A DNA stretch of 64,000 bases from Pseudomonas sp. 10S4 (GCF_034344865.1 NZ_CP133774.1:5146001-5210000), one strand, 5' to 3'; positions 18,032 to 27,815 are shown, numbered from the stretch's first letter. A program made the numbers and translations. The notes: generated from the letters alone by a model not told the origin.

Positions 18032-20326
18032 TTACTGACCAAGACGACGCTTGGCCCGCATGCGCAGGGACAGGTAGGCCAACGAGGCCAACAGCAGGAC
18101 TCCGATAAGTGTGACCAGTGTGAGCGCCAATACGTTTTGCGAGAGATACCACTGCACAAAACGCAACGGCCCCAATCGCCCGACGTAGTAATCCTGTTCG
18201 GCGACCAGCGATTCAACGTGCTTGCCTTTGATCACCACCAGACTGCCTTGCAGTGCGTGGGTGTTTGCCTCGCTGCTGAGCAAGGCATCGGTCACATCGG
18301 CGAGGCCACTGGGCCTTGCGCTGGCGATAAACACCACACTGCGCCCACTCTTGAGTGGCGATTCGAATCCCGTCAGATAAGCACCGCCGTCTTCGGCGGA
18401 GAACCTGAGGCTGTTGCGCGCCTTGCGCACATTGATTTGCGTATCCGGGCTGAACCAGTTGCGCACGCGCAAGGACAGGTCGGACAGCTCGACGTACTGC
18501 TCATCCCCTTCGGCCCTGGCCGGCAGAAAACTCTGCCATTGCTCCAGCAGCGGCTGGTTATTGCCTGACGCGAGGACCAGTAAATCCCGATCGCGTTGCT
18601 CGGCCAGTTGGTCGGCGTGGACCACTTTCAGGCCCGTGGCCGGGTATCCGGTGGAGTCGCCGAAGCGACCGAGCAGGGTCAGGTAGGTGCTGAGGTCGGC
18701 CGGGCCCGGATCATTGGGTAAAATCACCGAGGTTTCGGAAAGATCGGCCATGCGTGTGAACGGAAAACCGCTGTCCTTGAACACACCGAGATTGGGCATG
18801 GCCATAAAGTGGTCGTAATGGCTGAGGTCCAGCGTCGAGTCCGGATCGATCGCACCGCGCATGTTGTCGATAATGATGTCGCGGCAATCGCCCTGCTTGA
18901 TGTAGTCATACATAAAGCGCAATTGCAGGCGCGATTGCAGGGCTACCGAATTGAGCGGTAAAAGCATGCGCGATGTGCGGGCCAGGCTGTCGTCGGTTTT
19001 GAGCATCGCCAGCAGGCTGTCGCTATTGCCGAGTTTCTCGATGGAGGGGAGTTCGATCGACTTGATCAAAGTGTCGTTGAAGCTGACAAGTAACGAAGAG
19101 TTGGTGGCAATCGGTTGGGGTGTGTATCGGTACTTCAAATCAAGCTGCGCACCAGGCTCACGCCAGTTGAACAGGTCCGGTGGCAAACGCAGGGCAACCG
19201 TCATTTGCCCCGGGTTATAGCCCGACACGTTGAGTTCGGCAGCCTTCGCCAGTTCACCCAGACGAACCGGGCGATCAGAGGGCAGCCAGTTGGGCGCATC
19301 GTAAGGCTGGCGTGGCTTGATCGAGTCGATGCGATCAATCGCCACGCTTTGTCCGGAAAAGGCTGATCCGCCGAGCGCCAGTGCTGTTGCGGCGATTTTC
19401 AGATCGGCGCCATCACGCCCGGAAACGACCAGAAGCTTACCTTGAGGGTCATTCGGGTTGCTGATGATCGTCAATCTCGGACCCGCGACCTCTTTGATCT
19501 TGAGACCACTCAACGTCGCTGATTCGTTACTGCTGACAAACACCACGGCGTTGCCCGTGGGCGGTAGCTGGGTAAGATTGACGGGGAAGTTCGCGCCACG
19601 ATAGCTGGCCAGGGCGCCAAACCAGGAGGACAGGATACCGGCGGCTTCCAGTTCGGCTGTACCAGGCTGTGAGATAAACACGAACGGCAGCTTTAAGGGC
19701 AACGCGTCTCGTGGATCGAACAAGGGCAGTGGCAGCGCGGACAGATCATTGGGCTGTGGCACCGAAGACACTTGGAGGCTCAACTGGCTGGCGTTGTCGA
19801 TCCTGGCCCACAGACTGGAGTGCAAAGGGTCTTCGCATTGCATCGTGTAGTGACCGATGAATTGCAGGCTGAGCCGATTGAATTCGGTAATCATCTGCGG
19901 CGGGATCTGCACGGTCCGGGTCTGCGACCTGCCGGCCTCTTCCTTGGGCAGGGGCAGGCTGGCGGCTACCTGATCGTTAACCAGCACGTTGATCTGCGAA
20001 AGGTCGGCCAGCAGTGCCGGCGAGTAGCTGTATTGCAGCGTGACCTGCGCCGCCGTGACGACTTCATCGGCGCGCACATCGAAGTTCACGCTGTCCGTTG
20101 CCTCCACACCCTTGAGACTCATCGAATAGTTCTTGCCCAATTCCTTGAGCGTGCGGGTATAGCGGCTGGTCGCCGCATCGGTCAGAGGCTGCGGTGTGAT
20201 CGTCGCCGTTGTGGTGCTGGTTTGGGTGACAACACTCAAGGCCACATCGCTCCAGCCCAATAGGGTGCAGGCGATAAACATGAGTGAGCGGCGAGGGGTA
20301 GAGGTCTGGCGAGAGGAGCGGTTCAA
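18032..20326 (-). CDS. bcsB: BcsB (WssC), cellulose synthase periplasmic subunit
   Basis: The 764-residue protein has a signal peptide, alternating carbohydrate-binding and flavodoxin-like domains, and one C-terminal membrane helix (LALTLVTLIGVLLLASLAYL). BcsB docks on BcsA at the inner membrane and guides the glucan into the periplasm. Recognisable blocks are FDVRADEVVTAAQVTLQYSY, HYTMQCEDPLHSSLWARID and MYDYIKQGDCRDIIIDN. The start overlaps the bcsA stop by four bases (ATGA), as expected for subunits made in fixed ratio. The frame is intact. Confidence 0.95.
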   Translation of the reverse strand: MNRSSRQTSTPRRSLMFIACTLLGWSDVALSVVTQTSTTTATITPQPLTDAATSRYTRTLKELGKNYSMSLKGVEATDSVNFDVRADEVVTAAQVTLQYSYSPALLADLSQINVLVNDQVAASLPLPKEEAGRSQTRTVQIPPQMITEFNRLSLQFIGHYTMQCEDPLHSSLWARIDNASQLSLQVSSVPQPNDLSALPLPLFDPRDALPLKLPFVFISQPGTAELEAAGILSSWFGALASYRGANFPVNLTQLPPTGNAVVFVSSNESATLSGLKIKEVAGPRLTIISNPNDPQGKLLVVSGRDGADLKIAATALALGGSAFSGQSVAIDRIDSIKPRQPYDAPNWLPSDRPVRLGELAKAAELNVSGYNPGQMTVALRLPPDLFNWREPGAQLDLKYRYTPQPIATNSSLLVSFNDTLIKSIELPSIEKLGNSDSLLAMLKTDDSLARTSRMLLPLNSVALQSRLQLRFMYDYIKQGDCRDIIIDNMRGAIDPDSTLDLSHYDHFMAMPNLGVFKDSGFPFTRMADLSETSVILPNDPGPADLSTYLTLLGRFGDSTGYPATGLKVVHADQLAEQRDRDLLVLASGNNQPLLEQWQSFLPARAEGDEQYVELSDLSLRVRNWFSPDTQINVRKARNSLRFSAEDGGAYLTGFESPLKSGRSVVFIASARPSGLADVTDALLSSEANTHALQGSLVVIKGKHVESLVAEQDYYVGRLGPLRFVQWYLSQNVLALTLVTLIGVLLLASLAYLSLRMRAKRRLGQ

Positions 20327-22553
20327 GATCGGTGCATTTCCGCAGTAGAGTCGATAGGTGATGGTGTGTTCGAACGCTTGCGCAGCAGCGCCTGGCCGTC
20401 TTTAAGGGTGGCCATGAACAAGCCGAGAATGGCGCGCAGGCCGATGCGGCTGACTTCCCGCAGCGCCGACATCGGGGCGTCGAGACGGCCGTTACCCCAA
20501 GAGCTGGCCCAGGTATCGGCCCGTGAAAACGTGAGTCGCACCAGTTCGCTTTGCAGGCGCAGCGGCATGGCATCGAATTGCACGCCTGCCACATTGCCGT
20601 GGTTGAACATCGCAGTTGCAGGAAAGAGGCTTGAGGGCGGTGTACACAGAATGCTGAGTTGCAGCGACTCATCGGGACAGAGTCGAGTGTCGTCTGGCAG
20701 GTTGAGACCAACGCCTTTCTGCGAGAAATTCTGGGTTGTGCAATCGAACCACGTGCCATCTTGACGGTGGACGCGCACGGGAAGATCGGCGGGCACCCTG
20801 GGTTCGGAGCGTATCTGGGAGGACTCACTGGCGACCGCTACAGCGGTGCTGACGATGATGATGTTGTAGAGAGTCCAGACCAGATTGATCATCAGGGTAG
20901 CGACCTCGGCGCCATCACCCCCGATCAGTTTCACCGAACCGATTGCCAGGCCAAGCATGTTTAAGGTCAGCAAAACGATGTAGGGCCGCGCGAGCTTCCA
21001 GTCGAAATATTCCTTTTCGGTGGTGCCACCCTTATCGGTCACGTTGAAGGTCCCCAGCGAAGGGTTGATCAGGGCGAACAGCACGGGCCGCATGATGTAC
21101 CAGGCCAAAACCGACTCATAGACTTCGTTCCAGAAGGAATGACGAAAGCGTCCCTGGATGCTGGAGTTGGTCAGGCTGGAATGAAAAATATGTGGCAGCA
21201 CATAGACCGTCACCATCAACGCGGAGGCGTGGAAAATCTGCGCGCCGAAAATCAGATAGGCCAAAGGTGCGGTCAAGAACACCAGGCGAGGCAGGCTGTA
21301 GAAAAAATGCATCATGGCGTTGAGGTAACAAATGCGCTGGCCCAGGTTCAGGCCTTTGCCAAGCAGCGGGTTGTCGGTGCGAAAAATCTGCGCCATGCCC
21401 CGCGCCCAGCGTATGCGCTGACTGATGTGGCGAGAAAGGTTTTCCGTGGCAAGACCCGCCGCCTGCGGAATAGCGAGATAGGCGGTATTGAAGCCCCGGC
21501 GATTGAGCTTGAGCGCAGTGTGCGCATCCTCTGTCACGGTTTCTGTGGCGATACCGCCGACTTCCAGTAGATGAGTGCGTCGCATGACCGCGCAGGAGCC
21601 ACAGAAGAATGTCGCGTTCCAAAGGTCGTTGCCATCCTGCACCAGGCCGTAGAACAACTCACCTTCGTTGGGGACCGATCGAAATGTATCGAGGTTTTTT
21701 TCGAATGGATCGGGTGAATAGAAAAAATGCGGTGTTTGCAACAATGCCAGGTTCGGATCCTTGAAAAACCAGCCCATGGAAACTTGCAAAAAGGAGCGGG
21801 TGGGAACGTGGTCAGCGTCAAATATGGCGATGAACTCGCCATCGGTAACTTTCAGCGCTTCGTTGAGGTTACCGGCCTTGGCATGCTGATTGTTGTCGCG
21901 GGTGATGTAGTTGACACCGATCTGCTCGCAGAAAACCCTGAACTCCTCCCGACGTCCGTCATCGAGGACATGCACCCGCAACTTGGCCTCTGGCCAGTCG
22001 ATGGATTGGGAGGCGAGCACGACCAGTTTGACGATGCTCAAGGCTTCGTTATACGTGGGTATAAAGATGTCTACCGTCGGCCATTGATCGGGCGCCTGCT
22101 GCAAAATCTGTGGCTTGCGGTGCAGCGGCCAGGCTGTCTGGACATAGCCAAATACCAGGACGAGCAAGGCGTACAGCTCGGCCAGCACCAACCCGTAGCC
22201 AAATACGGCATCCAGCCAACTGTCAAAATCCAGGGTGTCGGTCAGGCGCCAGTACATATAGCGTAACGATGCAATCAACGAGAGGGTGATCAGGGTCAGG
22301 ATCGCTAATCGCCCGGCGTGTTTGCGGATGATCAGGCTCACGGTGAAACACACCGCGGCGAACGCAGCCTGGGAATACAGATCAAGGGGGCGGTAAGGAT
22401 GCCCAGCAGCAACAATGCTGCCATCAGCCCGGCCGAAATTTTCAGGCCCTGGCGACAGCGCTTGGGCCATCGGCTGAATCGAGCGTGGAATGTTTCCAGT
22501 AGCCCCTGCAACCGCCAGGTCTGCGCGGGACGCACATTGAGCTGGGCCGTCAT
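20323..22553 (-). CDS. bcsA: BcsA (WssB), c-di-GMP-activated cellulose synthase catalytic subunit, N-terminal frameshift
   Basis: BcsA polymerises UDP-glucose into cellulose. The family 2 glycosyltransferase motifs are complete: VLDDGRREEF, FDADHVP (DxD), TVTEDAHTALKL (TED) and QRIRWARGMAQI (QxxRW). The C-terminal PilZ domain keeps RSEPR (RxxxR) and NFSQKGVG, so c-di-GMP binding is expected. The long open frame starts at 22470, but the real N terminus is in another frame. The ATG at 22553 overlaps the wssA stop (ATGA) and gives MTAQLNVRPAQ and a membrane segment that joins PLDLYSQAAFA. One base is missing from the run 22386-22390. Repaired length is 743 residues. Confidence 0.93.
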
Positions 22554-23491
22554 GGCGCGAGCTGCCCGTCGGCTAGATCCGGCGCAAGCAAGGCGCGAAC
22601 CATGCGCGCGAGCGAAAATATGTCCTGACAGCCAATGCAATCCGGTGAGAACTGCAGCGGGTCGCGGTTATAAGCCAACGATTCGTTGAGCTGGTGATCG
22701 AGACGAATCGTGCTGATCAGATCACTGCCGAGGCGCCGCTGAAACAGCAGGCTCATGTCCCGGCTGAACGAACGGGAACCCTCCTGTTGGTTGAGCACAT
22801 ACCGGTGCTGTTGCGCACGTCTTCTGCTGGTTTCAAGCCACTGCGCCATGGTATCGAGCGCCAGGTAGGAGGCCGCATCGGCCACCGTGATGACCAACAC
22901 CAGATCGGCAGCATCCAATGCCTGTTGCGAATAGACGTTCGCACCTGAAGGCGTGTCCAGGATCACGGTATCGTTTTCACTGAGATTCATCGACACAAGG
23001 TGCTGATTCAGCCAGTCAGAATCCTCGAACATCTGCAGCTTGAGCGACCTGCGATCGTTTGCGCTGCCAGCCCCAAAGGGCAGGTACTCGCTGTCGCAAT
23101 AGCCAGGCAGACAATGGGCGCTCCAGTCGGCGTCGGGCTGTTTCAGCTGGATCAGCCCAGGCCCCTGTTTAATGGCGCTCAAGTGACTGGCCAGGGCGTT
23201 TTGAGGATCGAGGTCAATCGCGATGGTTCGCCCGCCAGGGTGCCCTAGTGCTTTTGCCAGCCCGGCAGCGACAGTGCTTTTACCCACACCGCCGTTTGCA
23301 GAAACGATAGCAATGACCTTTGCTTTGGTCTGCTTGCGGGGCATTGGCAGACCGTCTCTGCGAATCTGGTTCAGTTCGCGCAAGAGTTCGCTCAAGCGTT
23401 GGTTGTCACCCGGTGTGGAGGCCGTCGTTGCCTCGTTCGGCAAGGGGGCCGTCACGGGTGAAGGTAACGAAGTGACAATGTTTGTTGCACG
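22550..23491 (-). CDS. wssA: WssA (BcsQ/MinD-like ATPase) of the cellulose operon
   Basis: This is a ParA/MinD-family ATPase. SANGGVGKSTVAAGLAKALG is the deviant Walker A, IAIDLDPQNALA follows, and VILDTPSG is the switch II region. BcsQ-type proteins help place or assemble the cellulose synthase at the cell pole. The open frame starts at 23590, but MERATNIV at 23491 is a more plausible start for this part, giving 313 residues; no strong ribosome site is seen. An N-terminal region before this is low-complexity and linker-like. Alternatively the BcsR-like ORF upstream is its true N-terminal domain, detached by an indel near 23520. The stop overlaps bcsA. Confidence 0.8.
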   Translation of the reverse strand, partial: RATNIVTSLPSPVTAPLPNEATTASTPGDNQRLSELLRELNQIRRDGLPMPRKQTKAKVIAIVSANGGVGKSTVAAGLAKALGHPGGRTIAIDLDPQNALASHLSAIKQGPGLIQLKQPDADWSAHCLPGYCDSEYLPFGAGSANDRRSLKLQMFEDSDWLNQHLVSMNLSENDTVILDTPSGANVYSQQALDAADLVLVITVADAASYLALDTMAQWLETSRRRAQQHRYVLNQQEGSRSFSRDMSLLFQRRLGSDLISTIRLDHQLNESLAYNRDPLQFSPDCIGCQDIFSLARMVRALLAPDLADGQLAP

Positions 23492-23717
23492 TTCCATGTG
23501 CGGGCCAATCAGTAATAAAGGGGGTGGGTGCATCAAGCAGAAACACTGCGGTAGTTGCTTGGGGCAACGCCTCGGTGAAGTCTTGCTCAATCATGGATGT
23601 TGCAAGTGGGGTCAAGCCATCTTTGAAATTTTTGTAGCTGGGTTGTATTTCCTGGTAACTACCCGCAGTCTCACCGAAACTTTCAAAAAGTTTAGTCACG
23701 TCGTCTACATATTTCAT
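23406..23717 (-). CDS. BcsR/BcsP-like small ORF or detached N-terminal domain of WssA
   Basis: The first 55 residues (VDDVTKLFESFGETAGSYQEI and following) resemble the short BcsR/BcsP proteins that precede BcsQ in cellulose operons, with the pattern D-LF--FG----YQEI. The last 25 residues overlap wssA in another frame and look non-coding. Two readings fit: a small separate gene overlapping wssA, or one gene fused to wssA and broken by an indel around 23505-23530. Given the many indels in this window the second is quite possible. No good ribosome site precedes the ATG. Confidence 0.45.
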   Translation of the reverse strand: MKYVDDVTKLFESFGETAGSYQEIQPSYKNFKDGLTPLATSMIEQDFTEALPQATTAVFLLDAPTPFITDWPAHGTCNKHCHFVTFTRDGPLAERGNDGLHTG

Positions 23718-24252
23718 GCGTTATACCGGGAATGAAATAATTCAGGAACTCAGAGTTCGTTAACCTGACGAGGCGGCTGCTTTTTGGTTGATGGCGTTAT
23801 GGCGCCATCTTCTGGTGTCTGTGTCTGGGTGTCAATGATTGTTATAAAATGTCAGAGATAGTTGTGGGTCGTCCGATGCTGAAGTTTTTGATACAGCGGA
23901 GGCTATCGATGATGAGCCTGTAGGCCTTGTGCTAGACGCTGTACTGTGGAAGCTATTTAGGGGTTGGAAGTTTTATTCCGTCAATAGATGAGTGCGCTGA
24001 ATTAAATGAGCTTCCCTGAAGGAATGACGGGTGGTGAGGGTTTTATATGTGCGAGAAGTACTGGGTAGTTGGTTTTGTGATGGATGCGTATCTATTGAAA
24101 TGTGGGGTTTGATAGGGGCGGGGTTTGTTATTGGGCTGGCGGCCGCAAATCTTCTATTGTTTTGCGGGGAGCGAGTGCAACACGCCCGTCTTGTCGTCCG
24201 GGCGGTTGCGTTGCTGTTTAGTCTTTGAGTCAACAACTAGTTGCTTTCACCA
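23718..24252. other. Leader and promoter region of the wss operon
   Basis: About 530 bases carry no well-supported gene. The promoter of the wss operon should lie here. A hairpin with a 7-bp stem (GATGGCG, loop TTATGG, CGCCATC) lies at 23790-23809 in the expected leader. A TGTCAATGATTGTTATAA stretch near 23830 faintly resembles a FleQ-type site, but the match is too weak to assign. A 65-residue plus-strand frame (24031-24228) with one hydrophobic segment has GAAGGA before a GTG but no recognised family. Confidence 0.45.
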
Positions 24253-25041
24253 TTATTGTTCAGGTGATGCCAGCCATTCACCGACAACTTTCTGATAGTT
24301 TCCGGTAACCTTGGTCAGGTGCAGCCACTGATCGACGTATTGCTTCCAGGTAATGTCGTCGCGTGGCAGCAAATAGGCTTTTTCGCCGTACTGGAAGTAG
24401 TGGCCTGGGTTGACCGCGCAGAGCCCGGGTTTGAGTTTCTGCTGATAGAGCGCCTCTGAAGCATCAGTGATCATCACGTCAGCCTTCTTGTCCAGCAGCG
24501 CCTGGAACAGCGTCACATTGTCGTGAAGCATCAGCTGCGCCTTGGGCAGGAAGGCATGCACGAACGCCTCATTGGTGCCGCCCGCCGGCTCGATCAACCG
24601 CACCGACGGCTGGTTGATTTGCTCGATGGTCTGGTAACGCGCCTGATCTTCACAGCGCACCAATGGAACCTTGCCATCGACATCCAGAGTGCTACTGAAA
24701 TAGGCCTTTTTCTGCCGTTCCAGCGTCACCGAAATCCCGCCCATCGCGATGTCGCATTTGCCCGCGAGCAGGTCGGGCATCAGGGTTTTCCAGGTGGTCT
24801 GTACCCAATTAACCTTGGCCCCGAGGCTGTCGGCCAGGGAGCGGGCCATCGCGATGTCGATGCCTTCGTACTCGCCGTTTTCATTTTTGTAGGTGTAGGG
24901 CTTGTAGTCGCCGGTGGTGCAGACCGTCAGCAGACCTTGCTGCATGACGCTGTCCAGATGCGAAGGCGTTTCCTGTGCTTGCACGCCCCAGGGCAGGGCG
25001 AGCAATCCACAGAGGAGCAGGGCGTGTGGTTTGTTATTCAT
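24253..25041 (-). CDS. PheC-like periplasmic protein: cyclohexadienyl dehydratase or amino-acid-binding protein
   Basis: The 262-residue protein has a signal peptide (LLLCGLLALPWGVQAQ) and the type 3 solute-binding fold (LLTVCTTGDYKPYTY, IAMGGISVTLERQKKAYFS). The sequence is closer to P. aeruginosa PheC, as I remember it, than to ordinary transport proteins. Shared stretches include TTGDYKP, ISxxLERQ, the PAGGTNEAF block with its Glu, and EKAYLLPRD with VDQWLH. PheC makes phenylpyruvate or phenylalanine in the periplasm from prephenate or arogenate. No permease or ATPase gene is adjacent, which fits an enzyme better than a transporter part. The start at 25041 is preferred over a TTG at 25062. 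Confidence 0.7.
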   Translation of the reverse strand: MNNKPHALLLCGLLALPWGVQAQETPSHLDSVMQQGLLTVCTTGDYKPYTYKNENGEYEGIDIAMARSLADSLGAKVNWVQTTWKTLMPDLLAGKCDIAMGGISVTLERQKKAYFSSTLDVDGKVPLVRCEDQARYQTIEQINQPSVRLIEPAGGTNEAFVHAFLPKAQLMLHDNVTLFQALLDKKADVMITDASEALYQQKLKPGLCAVNPGHYFQYGEKAYLLPRDDITWKQYVDQWLHLTKVTGNYQKVVGEWLASPEQ

Positions 25042-25114
25042 ATGGTCGGCGCTCACTTTCAAATCCTATGAGAGGTGCGCCGAGTATCGCTGAAACCGAC
25101 TGTCGTTTGTTGCT

Positions 25115-26092
25115 TCAACGATCAGTCTGAGGAAGACATCCCAATCCCTTCAACGTGGCTTCAACCGCTTGAGCCAACGGCGTGTGGGGTTCTGTTCCGA
25201 GCACGGCCAGCAGGCGACGGTTGTCCATGCGCAGCGGTTGTTGCCACAGGTAACGCATCTCCATCAATTCCCGCAGGGTGACCATGAAGGGGGAGGCCAG
25301 ACGCGTCAGCCACCACGGGAAGGCACGTTGTTTGGCGTGCCCGCCAGCCTGTTCGACGCACCGGGCAATGGCTGCGGCCATTTGCCTGCCATCGGCGTCC
25401 CAATGCCCGGCCATGTGGAAGGTCGAGAAGGGCGCAAGACCTTCCCGAACGTTTAGCAGTTGCACCATGGTCTGCGCGACATCCGGCAGATAATTCCACT
25501 GATGACCGACGCCAGGATCACCCGGCAAGTTGATGTGTTTTACTGCTTGCCCAGGCTTGATCAGGCCCATGGAAAACCAGTTGTTGCCGGACTGCGGACC
25601 AAAGAAATCCCCGGCCCGCAACACAATTGCCCGCGCACCTTGCTGCGTCGCGGCGTGCAATCGCTGTTCGAGTTGCACGCGGATCTTGCCTTTGCGGGTC
25701 AGTGGCCGCTGCGCAGCGTCTTCGGTCAACAGCGGGAAAGCGTCCGGGCCGTAGTTGTAGACCGTGCCGGGCAAGACAATGGTTGCGCCTTCTTTCTGGG
25801 CCGCGGCGATGGTGTTGTCGATCATCGGCAGCACCCATTCATTCCAGCGACGATAGCCCGGCGGATTGACCGCGTGGACCAGCACGCTGCAACCCTGCGC
25901 GGCGTGCATTACGTCCGCGCGATTCATTGCATCGCCTCGCAGATAAAGGATGCCTTCGCGAGTTTCGCTGCTCTGCGTGAGCCCGCGCTGCAAGGCCTGG
26001 ACTTGCCATCCAGCGTCGCGCAACTGACGCGCCACTTCGCCGCCGATGCCGCCCGTTGCGCCCAGTACCAAAACCTTATTGCTCAGCGTCAT
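25115..26092 (-). CDS. NAD(P)-dependent epimerase/reductase family protein
   Basis: The 325-residue Rossmann-fold protein of the extended SDR/NmrA type has the nucleotide-binding loop VLVLGATGGIGGEVARQL (from residue about 7). A mid-protein VLPGTVYNYGPDAFPLL segment carries the Tyr region. Substrate is unknown. The start at 26092 has GGGAG 8 bp upstream. It is transcribed away from a LysR gene 91 bp away, so that regulator may control it. Confidence 0.75.
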   Translation of the reverse strand: MTLSNKVLVLGATGGIGGEVARQLRDAGWQVQALQRGLTQSSETREGILYLRGDAMNRADVMHAAQGCSVLVHAVNPPGYRRWNEWVLPMIDNTIAAAQKEGATIVLPGTVYNYGPDAFPLLTEDAAQRPLTRKGKIRVQLEQRLHAATQQGARAIVLRAGDFFGPQSGNNWFSMGLIKPGQAVKHINLPGDPGVGHQWNYLPDVAQTMVQLLNVREGLAPFSTFHMAGHWDADGRQMAAAIARCVEQAGGHAKQRAFPWWLTRLASPFMVTLRELMEMRYLWQQPLRMDNRRLLAVLGTEPHTPLAQAVEATLKGLGCLPQTDR

Positions 26093-26183
26093 TTCAGGAA
26101 CTCCCAAAGTTGAGAGTCGATTCTGCTGCGCGGGCGTGATGAAAGAAATTGCCGAATTCTCTGTACTAGCTATACATTTATGT

Positions 26184-27074
26184 ATGACTAAAAATATCGG
26201 TTGGGAACTCTATCGAAGCTTTCTGGCGGTGCTGAGCCACGGCTCGCTGTCGGCTGCTGCCCGTGCGCTGGGCATTACTCAGCCGACCGTGGGCCGGCAC
26301 ATCGCCGAGCTGGAAGCGTCGTTCAAACAAACCCTGTTCACCCGGTCAAGGACCGGGTTGATGCCCACCGAGGCGGCGCAGACCCTGCGCACTTACGCCG
26401 AAGCCATGCACAGCAATGCGGCCGCCCTGGAGCGAGCGATGGCCGGGCAGGGGCAAACCACGGGCGGCACGGTGCGTATTACCGCCAGCGAAGTGATTGC
26501 CGTGGAGGTGCTGCCATCTGCTTTGGCCCAACTGCGCCAGGCGTATCCGCAACTGACGATTGAACTGGTCGCTACCAACCGCGTGCAGGATTTGTTGCAG
26601 CGCGAGGCTGACATCGCGGTGCGCATGACCCCACCGAAACAGGAGCAACTGATTGCGCGCAGCGTCGGCAATATCGAGGTCGGGCTCTATGCGCGCGCCG
26701 ATTACCTGAGCCGCGAGGGCACGCCGGCGATGCCGGCGGACCTGGCGCGGCACACGTTGATCGGTTTCGATACTGAAACACCGTTCGTGCGCGCTGCCAG
26801 CAAGCATGCGCCAGGCTGGACGCGTGAAGGGCTTTCACTGCGCGCCGACAGCGACCTGGCCCAGCTCGCCCTGATCCGCGCGGGCGCGGGCATTGGATTT
26901 TGCCAGTCGGCACTGGCCAAACGCGACACCCGCCTGGTGCGGGTATTACCCGAGCACTTCCCCTTCCACCTGGAAGCCTGGGTCACCATGCATGAAGACC
27001 TGCGCAACAGTCCGCGCTGCAAAGTGGTCTTCGATGCCTTGGTTCAGTGTTTGCTGGGGCATACCGCTATTTAA
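26184..27074 (+). CDS. LysR-family transcriptional regulator
   Basis: The 296-residue protein has an N-terminal winged helix-turn-helix (WELYRSFLAVLSHGSLSAAARALGITQPTVGRHI) and a LysR substrate-binding domain that includes AQLALIRAGAGIGFCQSALA. The ATG at 26184 begins the domain; the open frame extends to 26046 but that part is promoter. It is divergent from the epimerase gene, the usual LysR arrangement. Inducer and regulon are unknown. Its 3' end overlaps the convergent cupin gene by 8 bp. Confidence 0.88.
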   Translation: MTKNIGWELYRSFLAVLSHGSLSAAARALGITQPTVGRHIAELEASFKQTLFTRSRTGLMPTEAAQTLRTYAEAMHSNAAALERAMAGQGQTTGGTVRITASEVIAVEVLPSALAQLRQAYPQLTIELVATNRVQDLLQREADIAVRMTPPKQEQLIARSVGNIEVGLYARADYLSREGTPAMPADLARHTLIGFDTETPFVRAASKHAPGWTREGLSLRADSDLAQLALIRAGAGIGFCQSALAKRDTRLVRVLPEHFPFHLEAWVTMHEDLRNSPRCKVVFDALVQCLLGHTAI

Positions 27075-27774
27075 CGGCATACACCTTGCGCACATACCGC
27101 GTGCTTTTCCAGGCGCACGGCGCACCTTGCGGCACGAACACACTGTCGCCGGTGCTGACCGTCACGCTGGATCCGGCGGGTGCGAGTAGCGTCACGCTGC
27201 CTTCGATCAAGTGCATCAGTTCATTGAGCTTGTGCGCCCGGCCGTGGCGTTCGTAAGGCGTCGAATCCCAGACCCCCACGCGCAGATCGGTTGCCGCGTC
27301 TTCGAAAGCATTGCGCGACCGGCATTGCGGCGCTGGGCCGATCAGGATTTGCGGTTCGGGCGCGGCGGAAGGCGAGAGCATCGCCAGCGGATCGAGAAAG
27401 GTCAGGCCGGGAGTCGGTGTTTCGGTGCTCATGGCACAAAAGGCCCATTGTGTGCCGGCGTGCGCTTCAATCCGCAAGGTGGTCCCGCGACCGATCACTG
27501 CGCTGGCGCCAACCCCCAGTTCCAATGTCTGCTCCTGGGTTATCAGCTTCACGTGGCCGGCATGCACCACGATCACTTCGGTGTGCGGGAAATCCTCGAT
27601 ATCAACGACTTCGCCTGCGTCGACGATACCGGCAGATACACCATCTGCCCCGGACCAGGCGATCTGGCGGGTATCCATAAACGGATCGGCCGCATTCAAT
27701 GGCAGGGTTTTGAAAGGCGTGGCAACGCGGCTGCCGTCGGCGCGAGCCAACAGCAGAACGGTAGGTTGGGACAT
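27067..27774 (-). CDS. Two-cupin-domain protein
   Basis: The 235-residue protein has two cupin folds. The first spans about residues 45-100 (EDFPHTEVIVVHAGHVKLIT, GRGTTLRIEAHAGTQWA). The second is C-terminal (HKLNELMHLIEGSVTLLAPAG, GDSVFVPQGAPCAWKS). Cupin_3/DUF861 type proteins of this kind are either small-molecule enzymes or sensors; the substrate is unknown. It lies 41 bp downstream of the GNAT gene on the same strand, so the pair is probably cotranscribed. Confidence 0.75.
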   Translation of the reverse strand: MSQPTVLLLARADGSRVATPFKTLPLNAADPFMDTRQIAWSGADGVSAGIVDAGEVVDIEDFPHTEVIVVHAGHVKLITQEQTLELGVGASAVIGRGTTLRIEAHAGTQWAFCAMSTETPTPGLTFLDPLAMLSPSAAPEPQILIGPAPQCRSRNAFEDAATDLRVGVWDSTPYERHGRAHKLNELMHLIEGSVTLLAPAGSSVTVSTGDSVFVPQGAPCAWKSTRYVRKVYAVK

Positions 27775-27815
27775 ACGGGTGATGCTCCGTGTAAATGAAG
27801 GTGTCAGGTAGTCCG

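Noticed and set aside
22338..22640. A separate 100-residue protein upstream of bcsA
   Set aside because: Its frame holds the true N-terminal part of BcsA (MTAQLNVRPAQ) joined to shifted residues after the indel at 22386-22390; it is not an independent gene.
24031..24228. A 65-residue plus-strand hydrophobic ORF
   Set aside because: There is a weak GAAGGA before a GTG, but no family and no terminator; kept only as a note in the intergenic entry.
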